From NCBI GenBank assembly GCA_903857795.1, contig CAIOGM010000150.1, forward strand, positions 1 through 64,000: a DNA stretch of 64,000 bases. The letters run 5' to 3'. The notes under the pieces were generated by a model. The model did no database searches. It had not been told where the DNA came from and was given only the letters and a program-made list of their open reading frames with translations. How positions within the stretch are numbered: position 1 is the first letter of the stretch; each line of letters opens with the position of its first letter. This document shows, in pieces, positions 1-7,786 of this stretch. The translations under genes and the position numbers were made by a program. The stretch is from an uncultured Geobacter sp. (GTDB lineage Bacteria > Desulfobacterota > Desulfuromonadia > Geobacterales > CAIOGM01).

Positions 1-1
1 C

Positions 2-163
2 GGTCAGATCAACAAGGCTATTCAGCAGCTGGACCAGGTGATCCAGCAGAACGCCTCGGCGGCCGAAGAGATGGCGTCCACGGCAGAGGAGCTCTCCTCC
101 CAGGCGGAGCAGCTTCAGGCTGCGGTAGCCTTCTTCCGGATCGGCGACGAGGGGAGACATTGA
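2..163 (+). CDS. Methyl-accepting chemotaxis protein, C-terminal end (partial)
   Basis: The open frame enters from the left edge and ends at the TGA at 161-163. The 53 visible residues are the end of a chemoreceptor signalling helix: the run [20 protein letters not shown] followed by [17 protein letters not shown] is the usual heptad pattern of the C-terminal methylation helix, and the short FFRIGD tail is typical. Such receptors pass ligand signals to CheA/CheW at the inner membrane. The sensor domain lies outside the window, so the ligand is unknown. Confidence 0.85.
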   Translation, partial: GQINKAIQQLDQVIQQNASAAEEMASTAEELSSQAEQLQAAVAFFRIGDEGRH

Positions 164-345
164 CTTCCGGCCCAAGGAGCAACCCGAATTATAGCCACAT
201 CGACCAGAAACCCGATTCCCACCTTAATCGATATTGCGGCCATTGGTTCTCCCGGGGAAAAGAAGATGGTGGGACATGACTTGCGGCTAGTGAGCAATGA
301 TCATCCTGACAGTAACTTTATGAAATTCTGAGGGGTACCCTATTC

Positions 346-1488
346 GTGAGTACATTCCTAACAGATGAAAGATCTTCTTCAGAACACCCGCTCCTGGTCC
401 TCTGCGTCGATGACGAAGAGAATATTCTCAATGCCTTGACCCGCCTTTTTCGCGGCGAACCGTTCCAGCTGCTGGCAGCAAGGTCGGGGCAGGCCGGTCT
501 GGAGCTCCTGCGGAGCACCGTTGGCATCTGCCTGATCATCAGCGACCAGCAGATGCCGGAGATGACCGGGACAGACTTTCTTGAGGCAGCCAGAGCATTG
601 GCGCCAGATATCCCCCGGATGATCCTGACGGGATATGCGGATGCGAGCGCAGCCATCGCTGCAATCAACGAAGGAGGCGCCTTTCGCTACCTGATTAAGC
701 CGTGGAACGAAAATGAACTGCTGCTGGCAGTGCGTGACGGAGTGCAGCGCTATCTGCTGCACCAGGAGAACCTTCAACTCAATGAAATGGTGCAACTTCA
801 GAAAAAAGAGCTTGATGAATGGAACATGAATCTCAGAAATAAGGTCCTGCAACAGACCGGCATTATCCGAAATAAGTTGAAAGAGGCACACCAGCAGCAC
901 GTCTGCAGTCGGATCGACAGTGACACCGTTGTCCAGATGTTTGCGAAAATGCAGGGGCTACGCAACCCTCGTCTCTGTCAACATTCCCGCACCGTGGCGC
1001 TCTTGGCAGCGTCCATGGCCAAAACCCTGGGCCTCCCGCACGAACAGACAGAGGAGATCAGGAATGCAGCGCTACTCCATGATATCGGTTTACTTTGCAT
1101 GCCGGATCACGTACTTGCCCTGAAACCGCAACAAATCAGAGCGGAACACACGGCTGAGTACCGTAGCCACGCGGTCAAGGGGCAGGCAGTAATGGAGCCC
1201 TTCGAAGTGCTGCAAGGAGTCGGGCGTCTCATTCGTCACCATCACGAAGAGTATACCGGGGGGGGCTTCCCGGACGGCCTGGCCGGATGGCAAATCCCTC
1301 TTGGATCGCAACTCATCCATATAGCCAACTTTATCGACGATGCCTACTCACCGGAACAGGGGATAAAAGCCAAGTATCAGCTGACCCAAAAACTGGCGGC
1401 CGTTATGGGACGCTATTTCGATCCGGCCCTGGCGACCACAGCATATCTGGCGGTCAATGAACCCCTGATGATCACACCATTCAGGTAG
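346..1488 (+). CDS. Response regulator with HD-GYP-type output domain
   Basis: A 380-residue protein starting at GTG 346, with an AGGGG ribosome site about ten bases upstream. Residues 15-135 form a receiver domain (LCVDDEEN acid pair; acceptor Asp in LIISDQQMPEMTG; conserved K in YLIKPWNE). After a coiled linker (about 140-190) comes an HD domain with LLHDIGLL and HHHEEYTGGGFPDGL. In cyclic-di-GMP phosphodiesterases the last motif is usually GYP; here it reads GFP, so activity is likely but unproven. It stands alone between a chemoreceptor gene and hemB, and its kinase partner is not evident. Confidence 0.85.
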   Translation: MSTFLTDERSSSEHPLLVLCVDDEENILNALTRLFRGEPFQLLAARSGQAGLELLRSTVGICLIISDQQMPEMTGTDFLEAARALAPDIPRMILTGYADASAAIAAINEGGAFRYLIKPWNENELLLAVRDGVQRYLLHQENLQLNEMVQLQKKELDEWNMNLRNKVLQQTGIIRNKLKEAHQQHVCSRIDSDTVVQMFAKMQGLRNPRLCQHSRTVALLAASMAKTLGLPHEQTEEIRNAALLHDIGLLCMPDHVLALKPQQIRAEHTAEYRSHAVKGQAVMEPFEVLQGVGRLIRHHHEEYTGGGFPDGLAGWQIPLGSQLIHIANFIDDAYSPEQGIKAKYQLTQKLAAVMGRYFDPALATTAYLAVNEPLMITPFR

Positions 1489-1665
1489 GGGACGACAACG
1501 CTTCGTGTATCGCGGTGATCGTATTGTATGACAGCCAACGATGTGCTACAGTTGCGCCCATCGTGACTCCGCATCGAGGCAGGGGAACGGGCCTTGAAGA
1601 AGAAGCGAAGAGTTCCGGGATGCACGTTGAGTAGCACCATTTCATAACCACACCAAGGAGTATCC

Positions 1666-2643
1666 ATGTACTTCCCCACGTTCAGGTCCCGCAGAATCAG
1701 AGGCAAGGAGGTCTTTCGCCGGATGGTCCGGGAGAACTCCCTCTCCGTCAACGACCTCATCTACCCCATGTTCTCCGCCTTCGGCACGGGAATCCGCAAG
1801 GAGATCTCCTCCATGCCGGGGATCTTTCAACTCTCCATCGAGAATCTTGTGGAAGAGGCGCAGGCGGTCCATGAACTCGGCGTGCCGGCGGTAATCCTCT
1901 TCGGCATCCCCGAAAGCAAGGACGCCGTGGGGAGCGACGCCTACGCCGACTGCGGCATCATCCAGGAGAGCATCCGGGCGCTGAAGAGATCCGTGCCGGG
2001 ATTGGCGGTCATCACCGACGTCTGCATGTGCGAATACACCGACCACGGCCACTGCGGCATCATCAAGGACGGCGACGTGGATAACGACGCCACCCTGGAG
2101 CTCCTGGCCAAGGAGGCGCTCTCCCATGCCCAGGCCGGGGCCGATATGGTCGCCCCCTCGGACATGATGGACGGCCGGGTGGCGGCCATCCGTGACGAAC
2201 TGGACGAAAACGGCTTCGACCACATCCCGCTCATGAGCTACGCAGCCAAGTACGCCTCCGGCTATTACGGTCCGTTCCGGGAGGCGGCCGAGTCGACCCC
2301 CCAGTTCGGTGACCGCCGCTCCTATCAGATGGACCCGGCCAACCGGCGGGAAGCGGTGCGCGAGGCGAGGATGGACGTGGAAGAGGGGGCCGACATCATC
2401 ATGGTCAAGCCGGGGCTCCCCTACCTGGATATCGTCCGGGACCTGCGGAACGAGTTCGACCTCCCCCTGGCGGTTTACAACGTCTCCGGCGAATACAGCA
2501 TGGTCAAGGCAGCTGCCAGAAACGGCTGGATCGACGAGGAGCGGGTCATCATGGAGACGATGATGTCATTCAAGCGGGCCGGCGCCGACCTGATCCTCAC
2601 CTATCACGCGCCGGAAGTGGCGCGGATCCTGAAGCGGGGCTGA
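1666..2643 (+). CDS. hemB: Delta-aminolevulinic acid dehydratase (porphobilinogen synthase)
   Basis: Condenses two 5-aminolevulinate molecules to porphobilinogen in cytosolic tetrapyrrole synthesis (haem, sirohaem, corrinoids). The 325-residue length is normal. The two active-site lysines are visible, K195 in [15 protein letters not shown] and the Schiff-base K248 in [11 protein letters not shown]120, C122 and C130 in [14 protein letters not shown] form the zinc-binding triad of Zn-dependent enzymes. ATG 1666 is preceded by AAGGAG. The gene is monocistronic; the next gene starts after a 49-base gap with its own ribosome site. Confidence 0.97.
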   Translation: MYFPTFRSRRIRGKEVFRRMVRENSLSVNDLIYPMFSAFGTGIRKEISSMPGIFQLSIENLVEEAQAVHELGVPAVILFGIPESKDAVGSDAYADCGIIQESIRALKRSVPGLAVITDVCMCEYTDHGHCGIIKDGDVDNDATLELLAKEALSHAQAGADMVAPSDMMDGRVAAIRDELDENGFDHIPLMSYAAKYASGYYGPFREAAESTPQFGDRRSYQMDPANRREAVREARMDVEEGADIIMVKPGLPYLDIVRDLRNEFDLPLAVYNVSGEYSMVKAAARNGWIDEERVIMETMMSFKRAGADLILTYHAPEVARILKRG

Positions 2644-2692
2644 GGAATAATCTGGTTATGGCCGATATTAAATAATCGGGAGGTAATTGATC

Positions 2693-4357
2693 ATGTTGAG
2701 AACCGTTTCCGCTCCGTTTGTCCGACTTTTTTTCAGTATCCTGCCCCTCGTGTTGTGCCTTGCGGGGTGCGTCGTTGTGCCTGAGCAGCAATACAACACG
2801 TATGATCCGCCTGCTCAAGCGGTGTCGCCTCCGCCTGATAACTATGACTACCTGCCACCCGAGGAGTATGCCCCCGGCGTATCCATCGAGGCTCCGCCAC
2901 CCCTGCAAATTGATGCGCCTCCCGCTGTCGTGGCGGTTCCGAGCGGTGATGTTTCCATCTACATGGTGCCCGACATGACAGGCGTCTATTTCTACAACAA
3001 CTACTGGTACAGGTACTACAGCGGTGGCTGGTACAGGTCAACTGTCTATAACGGCAATTGGGGCTATGTCGAGCAGGCCTCTGTCCCGCGAGTCGTCATC
3101 AATGTACCGCCGGAATATCCTCGCTACCTGCCGCGGGACTACCAGAGGGTCCGCTATAATGACTTCCAGAGGAATTGGAAAAGCTGGGATCACGATCGAC
3201 ACTGGCAGAAGCAGGATTGGTACAAACGTGAAGCAAAGCCAGATGTAAGGCGGGACCGGTTAAGCCATATAAAGGTAGAACGTGACAAACAGCGGGTAGA
3301 AGAGCACCGGGCGCCGGTTGGCGGTCAGCGGCCTCCCATTAACAAGGGAGATCATGCAAAACCCGACAACAAACAGACTGATACCAGACATCCCGCGAAT
3401 CTGCATCCCGATTCCAAACCACAGGGCACAGGACAACAGGGAGCCAAGCCACCGACCACAGCTCAGCCGGGCGCCGGACAGCAGGGGGTCAGACAGCCGG
3501 GTGCCGGGCAACAGGGCGTCAGACAACCGGGCACAAGTCAGCCGGGCGCCGGGCAGCAGGGCGTCAGGCAACCTGGAGCTGGCCAACCGGGTACCGGTCA
3601 GCCGGGTGTCAAGCAGCCGGGAACAGTTCAGCCAGGCGCTGGACAGCAGGGCGTCAAACAACCAGGGACCGGACAACCGGGGGCCGGACAGCAGGGCGGC
3701 AGACAACCGGGCACAAGTCAGCCAGGCTCCGGACAACCGGGAGTCAAGCAGCCGGGAGCTGGTCAACCGGGGGCCGGACAGCAGGGCGTCAGACAGCCGG
3801 GCACAAGTCAGCCGGGCGCCGGGCAGCAGGGCGTCAGGCAACCGGGAGCCGGTCAACCGGGAGCTGGTCAGCCGGGTGTCAAACAGCCGGGATCAGTTCA
3901 GCCGGGCACTGGACAGCAGGGCGTCAAACAACCAGGCGCCGGACAACCGGGGGCCGGACAGCAGGGCGTCAGACAACCGGGCACAAGTCAGCCAGGCTCC
4001 GGACAACCGGGAGTCAAGCAGCCGGGAGCCGGTCAACCGGGGGCCGGTCAGCCGGGTGTCAAGCAGCCGGGATCAGTTCAGCCAGGCACTGGACAGCAGG
4101 GCGGCAGACAACCGGGCACAAGTCAGCCAGGCTCCGGACAACCGGGAGTCAAGCAGCCGGGATCCGGTCAACCGGGGGCCGGTCAGCCGAGTGTCAAGCA
4201 GCCGGGAACAGTTCAGCCAGGCGCTGGACAGCAGGGGGTCAAACAACCGGGCGCCGGACAGCACGAAGCAAAGCCACCGGCGCCTAAACAACCCGAACCC
4301 AAGAAAAGTGAACATCACCCGGCTGACAAAACCCAGGAGGATAAAGAGAAACACTGA
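2693..4357 (+). CDS. Lipoprotein with long QPG-type five-residue repeat
   Basis: A 554-residue protein of no named family. ATG 2693 is chosen because GGGAGGT lies eight bases upstream; a TTG at 2687 is in frame. A signal peptide ends in the lipobox LAGC, predicting a lipoprotein. Residues about 85-200 are rich in Tyr, Trp and Arg (YRYYSGGWYRSTVYNGNWGY). From about base 3455 to 4265 the protein is a strict five-residue repeat (QPGAG, QQGVR, QPGTS, QPGVK), with a 15-bp DNA period, then a charged Lys/Glu/Pro tail. The repeat should be extended and flexible. A long overlapping +3 frame over the repeat is a by-product of the periodic DNA. Confidence 0.75.
   Translation: MLRTVSAPFVRLFFSILPLVLCLAGCVVVPEQQYNTYDPPAQAVSPPPDNYDYLPPEEYAPGVSIEAPPPLQIDAPPAVVAVPSGDVSIYMVPDMTGVYFYNNYWYRYYSGGWYRSTVYNGNWGYVEQASVPRVVINVPPEYPRYLPRDYQRVRYNDFQRNWKSWDHDRHWQKQDWYKREAKPDVRRDRLSHIKVERDKQRVEEHRAPVGGQRPPINKGDHAKPDNKQTDTRHPANLHPDSKPQGTGQQGAKPPTTAQPGAGQQGVRQPGAGQQGVRQPGTSQPGAGQQGVRQPGAGQPGTGQPGVKQPGTVQPGAGQQGVKQPGTGQPGAGQQGGRQPGTSQPGSGQPGVKQPGAGQPGAGQQGVRQPGTSQPGAGQQGVRQPGAGQPGAGQPGVKQPGSVQPGTGQQGVKQPGAGQPGAGQQGVRQPGTSQPGSGQPGVKQPGAGQPGAGQPGVKQPGSVQPGTGQQGGRQPGTSQPGSGQPGVKQPGSGQPGAGQPSVKQPGTVQPGAGQQGVKQPGAGQHEAKPPAPKQPEPKKSEHHPADKTQEDKEKH
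3455..4265. repeat. 15-bp-period tandem repeat inside the lipoprotein gene
   Basis: About 54 consecutive 15-base units encode QxGxx pentads. Higher-order blocks recur too: the order QPGTS-QPGSG-QPGVK-QPG is found three times (near 3710, 3985 and 4115). Such arrays change length by slippage or recombination, so the protein length probably varies between strains. Confidence 0.9.
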
Positions 4358-4464
4358 GCATGCGCTCTGTTTCTAGTCTCTATCGAAGGCATCTTACGGG
4401 TTAATCACCTTACTTCAAAGAAATGACGGGTTCTTGGCAACCACATTATCAAAGGAGAGTCCCC

Positions 4465-4818
4465 ATGAAAACAAACCGTTTAATCGTGATGCTCATTGCT
4501 TTTGTTTTTGGTTTTGCAACATTATCGTATGCCGAAGGCATAGACCACAGAGTAAGAGAAGCACATGTGCAAATAGAAAGAGGAATTCGTTCCGGAGCTC
4601 TGACACGGGATGAAGCCCACAGGCTGAAGAGAGAACTGAATGATGTGCGTGACGATGAAGCACGGATGAAAGCAGACGGTAGACTTAGTCATCAAGAGAG
4701 AGAGCGTCTCAACAAGGAATTGGACCGATTGGAAAGACATATTTCCCGTACCGTGAATAATGATAGTGGCAGAAGACATGATGATGACAGAAGGCATGAT
4801 GATGACAGAAGGCACTAG
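4465..4818 (+). CDS. Small exported charged helical protein
   Basis: A 117-residue protein starting at ATG 4465, with AAAGGAGAG just upstream. A signal peptide (KTNRLIVMLIAFVFGFATLSYA) is followed by a highly charged, helix-forming stretch (RSGALTRDEAHRLKRELNDV, then LSHQERERLNKELDRLERHI), and the protein ends in two and a half copies of HDDDRRH. The repeated Leu/Arg/Glu spacing suggests paired helices in the periplasm; the His/Asp tail could bind metal. Function unknown. It follows the QPG lipoprotein on the same strand by about 100 bases. Confidence 0.65.
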   Translation: MKTNRLIVMLIAFVFGFATLSYAEGIDHRVREAHVQIERGIRSGALTRDEAHRLKRELNDVRDDEARMKADGRLSHQERERLNKELDRLERHISRTVNNDSGRRHDDDRRHDDDRRH

Positions 4819-4830
4819 GCAATTCGCCGC

Positions 4831-4975
4831 AATAAAGATACCATGCTAACGCATATGGCGGTCATCCTGAGCGATAGCGAAAGATCAGATTCTGATTGAA
4901 CAGCAGATCCTTCACTTCGTTCAGGATGACAAACTGATAGGTATACTCTTTGTCGCAAATCACCTGAAGAGTCAG
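4831..4975. repeat. Dispersed intergenic repeat, copy 1
   Basis: A block of about 140 bases that recurs at 18540-18672. Its core is an imperfect hairpin with outer arms GTCATCCTGA (4861-4870) and TCAGGATGAC (4921-4930). Flanks on both sides (ATAAAGATACCATGCT on the left; AACTGATAGGTATACTCTTT on the right) are also shared, so the repeated unit is longer than the palindrome. It encodes nothing convincing and resembles REP/MITE-type elements. Confidence 0.8.
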
Positions 4976-4983
4976 TGCCACAG

Positions 4984-5029
4984 ACGCAACAACGGCCGCT
5001 CCCCACAGAGGAAGCGGCCGTTGTTGCGT
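4984..5029. terminator. Perfect 17-bp hairpin downstream of phosphatase pseudogene
   Basis: Arms ACGCAACAACGGCCGCT (4984-5000) and AGCGGCCGTTGTTGCGT (5013-5029) pair perfectly around a 12-base loop. Its core (AACGGCCGCT, loop, AGCGGCCGTT) recurs at 7148-7179, also at the 3' end of a minus-strand unit. It lacks a long T run, so a factor-independent terminator is likely but not certain. Confidence 0.6.
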
Positions 5030-5063
5030 GTTAGTCTCATGAAACCACACACTCAGTTTTTCC

Positions 5064-5507
5064 CTACCCCGCCGTCTGCCGATAGAGTCGCGGCGCCACC
5101 GACCCGGCCATGGCCGCTTCATCCAGCCCTCCCCCCAAGAACTCATTGATACGGGCCGCAACGGTCGCCGACTCCCTGATGCACTCCCGGTGCCGAACGT
5201 AGAGCGTCGGAATTTTCCTGGTGGTCAGCAGCTTTTTCACCCGCGCCACCTGGGTAAGGTAGATATGTTTCAGGGGAGCGACGGCCCGCTGGTAGCCGTG
5301 ATTGAAAGGACGCTTGCCTGTGGCGATGGAGGTCCAGAGGGTGGGAGAGAGGGAGGGGTAGAGGGTGGACAGGTTCCCCATCACGCCCTCGTTGATCAGC
5401 CGCTCCAGGTTTGGCATCTTGCCGGCGTCCAGGAGCGGGGTGATCACCTTCCAGTCGGCGGCGTCCCAACCGATGAGAAGAACCTTGCGGGAGGGGGGGT
5501 CGGTCAT
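5064..5507 (-). pseudogene. Alkaline-phosphatase-superfamily protein, internally deleted
   Basis: A 147-residue frame that starts like a large type I phosphodiesterase/alkaline phosphatase-like protein: [20 protein letters not shown] carries the first metal-binding Asp, and [12 protein letters not shown] the nucleophile Thr. Homologues are several hundred residues long. Here the sequence passes from the nucleophile region ([14 protein letters not shown]) straight into what looks like the family's C-terminal helical end ([20 protein letters not shown]). The other metal ligands are therefore missing. I read it as an in-frame deletion relic. A ribosome site (GAGGAA) remains before the ATG at 5507. 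Confidence 0.65.
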
Positions 5508-5600
5508 GAATGGATTCCTCGCACAAAGGGGCGGCCGGTTGGCCGCCCCTGAGAATGGGGTGATATGATCGAACGGAGAGAACCGGGAGAACCGCCGGGT

Positions 5601-6293
5601 TTACGCCGCTTGGTTTTTCAGTTTATCCTGCCGCCGCTTGCGGTAGAGCGCCACTCCGCCGGCCCCCATGGCGAGGAGGGCAAATGAGGAGGGCTCAGGC
5701 ACCGGCGCGGCGCCGGTATCACCGGCCAGAATGAACTCTTTAGTATCTTCATAGGCCCAGTCCACGACTTTATAATAGGGATCGGGCGCCTTGGTATTAG
5801 CATAAGCAGGTGCAAGGAGAGTTTGAATCTGAATCCAGCCATAGTGCGTACCGCCAATATTGCTGAATTTGAAGCCCAGGTAGCCGTTAGACTTGCCGAA
5901 TTGACCAAATGAATCTCGTCCGAACAGATCGCCGCTATAGCCATCGAAATGAAGAGCCGCGTTAATTTGGCTGTTCAGCTTGAGATTGTACATCCCACCT
6001 GACATCCCATGTAAAAAAATACCAGGCAAGGGTGTGGCGCTTCCTTTACCAAACTTGGGATTAGAACTGAATGTTCCAAGCGTAGTAAAAGTTTTGGCAC
6101 GGAACTGCACTGTTAACCCTGCAATAGATAAGTCCAAAGGCGAACTCTTAGACACCGTCTGGTTAGCCGGGTCGATCGCGGTATAGACAACACTGGCCTC
6201 CGCCGGACCGGCCGCAGCCAGGGCAGCTCCCGCCGCCGCCGCATAGGCGAGCAGCCGCATGTCGTTACCGCCTGTCGTTATTCTCTTTCCCAT
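5601..6293 (-). CDS. PEP-CTERM exported protein
   Basis: 230 residues from the ATG at 6293, which follows AAGGGGGAAGA; an upstream in-frame ATG at 6350 lacks a ribosome site. The N-terminus has a signal peptide with an Ala-rich core ending in PAEA. The C-terminus carries the sorting signal: VPEPSSFALL, a short hydrophobic helix, then the basic tail YRKRRQDKLK. Such proteins are exported, processed by exosortase (EpsH/XrtA) and released or attached to exopolysaccharide. The middle is a beta-rich domain of unknown role. No exosortase gene lies in this window. Confidence 0.85.
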   Translation of the reverse strand: MGKRITTGGNDMRLLAYAAAAGAALAAAGPAEASVVYTAIDPANQTVSKSSPLDLSIAGLTVQFRAKTFTTLGTFSSNPKFGKGSATPLPGIFLHGMSGGMYNLKLNSQINAALHFDGYSGDLFGRDSFGQFGKSNGYLGFKFSNIGGTHYGWIQIQTLLAPAYANTKAPDPYYKVVDWAYEDTKEFILAGDTGAAPVPEPSSFALLAMGAGGVALYRKRRQDKLKNQAA

Positions 6294-6418
6294 GATTCTT
6301 CCCCCTTTTGAGGTTTTCCGTTGAATACTGGTACGCCACTCGCTCAGCAAGTGCCCGGGCCTCCTCAGAGAGGCTTTCTACCCCGATGGTTATCTGATTC
6401 ATCCTGTCCCGGTGTCCC

Positions 6419-7006
6419 CTATCGTTTGCTCATCTTCCTGCGGGCAAAGCCTGTGGCGCCAAGTCCCATGGAGAGAAGCATGTAGGTTGACGGTTCAGGA
6501 ACGGCGGCAGGAGCATTGACATTCATGGTGATCGAGTCGGCGTTTACCCCGCTGCCCCATGTCCAGGTATAATGGGTGCCTGGCGTTAGAGAGAGTGTGG
6601 CTAACGAGTTGTTCTGCCACGACGAGGTGGCGCTGAGGAGAGAGCCAGAAGCATATCCATCCAACACGTAGAGTGCGCCGGCCGTACCATTCACGCCAAA
6701 CAGGGTTCCGGAACCGGTGCTCGCATTGATCACACCGGCAGCTCCAAAGTTAGTCGGACCGGTCATACCATAATAGAACAAAACTGGAGTGCCAGACGCA
6801 GGCCCGAAAAAAGCAGCACCCGCATTCGGAACGAGTTGAGCATGCCGTGTTTGCTGATATTGAGCGGACAGACCGGCAAGATTAAGGGTACCACTGGCGT
6901 TGGCGACCACATCTGATCCGACTTGACCGATGTCAATGATGACAGAGGCGCCACTCGTTGATACCACCACGACTAACAGGGATAACGTCAGGAACCATAC
7001 CCTCAT
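6419..7006 (-). CDS. PEP-CTERM exported protein, short
   Basis: 195 residues with a signal peptide (VWFLTLSLLVVVVSTSGAS) and a C-terminal sorting signal, VPEPSTYMLLSMGLGATGF followed by ARRKMSKR. The body is Gly/Ala/Ser/Thr-rich and probably beta-structured, with no named domain. It lies upstream of another PEP-CTERM gene on the same strand, separated by about 125 bases, so the two may be expressed together, but their bodies are unlike. Confidence 0.83.
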   Translation of the reverse strand: MRVWFLTLSLLVVVVSTSGASVIIDIGQVGSDVVANASGTLNLAGLSAQYQQTRHAQLVPNAGAAFFGPASGTPVLFYYGMTGPTNFGAAGVINASTGSGTLFGVNGTAGALYVLDGYASGSLLSATSSWQNNSLATLSLTPGTHYTWTWGSGVNADSITMNVNAPAAVPEPSTYMLLSMGLGATGFARRKMSKR

Positions 7007-7147
7007 TTCATCACCTCACCTATGAATTGGTCAACATTGAGCAGTAGACCATATAAAGCCTCCTATTGTACAGGCATTTAATGAATGGTGAAAAAATAAA
7101 AAATAATGGATACCGCGCACGGCGAAGAGTAGAGCCACAGGCATGAC

Positions 7148-7179
7148 AACGGCCGCTCCCCACAAAGGAAGCGGCCGTT
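7148..7179. terminator. GC-rich hairpin at end of the nadB operon
   Basis: Arms AACGGCCGCT (7148-7157) and AGCGGCCGTT (7170-7179) around a 12-base loop, nearly identical to the hairpin at 4984-5029. It lies 95 bases past the stop of the minus-strand nadB-chorismate mutase operon and so probably ends that transcript. The T tract is weak. Confidence 0.55.
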
Positions 7180-7193
7180 TAAGCATACCCAAT

Positions 7194-7270
7194 AACCCAG
7201 AACCTAGAACCCAGAACCCGGAACATAGAACCTAGAACCCTGAACCCAGAACCCAGAACCCAGAACCCCG
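7194..7270. repeat. Heptanucleotide tandem repeat (AACCCAG type), 11 units
   Basis: Eleven consecutive seven-base units, AACCCAG, AACCTAG, AACCCGG, AACATAG, AACCCTG and variants, fill the space between the hairpin at 7148 and the stop codon at 7274. A shorter array of the same kind (TGAACCT units) sits inside valS at 25801-25838. The degeneracy of single bases within a fixed period suggests an old array or a templated spread. Confidence 0.9.
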
Positions 7271-7273
7271 CCT

Positions 7274-7483
7274 CTATTCTTCCTTGGTGATCCGCACCAC
7301 CTGGAGCACCCCCGGCATGGCGTCGATGACGCCGGTATCCAGGGTCTCCGTATCGCCGATGACCCCGATGATGATCCGGTTGGCCCCGGTGGATTGATGG
7401 ATATCGAACTCCCGGGTAATGAGGAACTCTTTGACGTCATCGAGAGCCGTCTCGTCGGCGCTCCGTTTCATGATGATCAGCAT
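7274..7483 (-). CDS. Free-standing DAHP-synthase-type ferredoxin-like regulatory domain
   Basis: A 69-residue protein (MLIIMKRSADETALDDVKEF, then HQSTGANRIIIGVIGDTETL, IDAMPGVLQVVRI) that matches the N-terminal ferredoxin-like domain of type I-beta DAHP synthases, the part that binds feedback effectors. The catalytic barrel is absent and the frame ends cleanly at KEE-stop. It overlaps the chorismate mutase gene by seven bases, so it is translationally coupled to the shikimate/aromatic pathway. It may act as a separate allosteric subunit, or may be a leftover of a fused enzyme. Confidence 0.7.
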   Translation of the reverse strand: MLIIMKRSADETALDDVKEFLITREFDIHQSTGANRIIIGVIGDTETLDTGVIDAMPGVLQVVRITKEE

Positions 7484-7779
7484 GTACTCCCCTCCCCTTT
7501 CTCTTTCCCTTCACCGCTGGTCATGATCCGCTCCAGCCGTCTCGATTCATCGATCACCCGCTCGAAGAGCCGCTGAATGGCTTGATCATCCAGCGGTCCC
7601 GTATTCAACTCCTTCATCCGGGCAAAGATCCGTTTCTCTCGCGCCGGGTCGAACACCGGCAACGTCAGAGTCTTCTTCACCTCGCCGATCCGGAGCGCCA
7701 GAGAGGCGCGAACGTTGAAGATCTGGAGGAGGGCGCTGTCCAATCGGTCGATATCCTGCCGCAGGTCGTCTATGGTCAT
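7477..7779 (-). CDS. Chorismate mutase, AroQ class
   Basis: 100 residues. Converts chorismate to prephenate for phenylalanine and tyrosine. The all-helical AroQ fold is seen in DDLRQDIDRLDSALLQIFNV (helix 1, with the R and D of the active site), RIGEVKKTLTLPVFDPAREK (the K and the VFDPAREK motif) and the C-terminal ERVIDESRRLE helix. It is monofunctional, without a prephenate dehydratase or DAHP synthase fusion. It lies eight bases after nadB and overlaps the regulatory-domain gene that follows, so these three form one operon. Confidence 0.9.
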   Translation of the reverse strand: MTIDDLRQDIDRLDSALLQIFNVRASLALRIGEVKKTLTLPVFDPAREKRIFARMKELNTGPLDDQAIQRLFERVIDESRRLERIMTSGEGKEKGEGSTC

Positions 7780-7786
7780 GGTCGCC

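Noticed and set aside
3318-4376. Overlapping 352-codon frame over the QPG repeat
   Set aside because: A second open frame arises because the 15-base repeat has no stops in that phase; the lipoprotein frame has the signal peptide and ribosome site.
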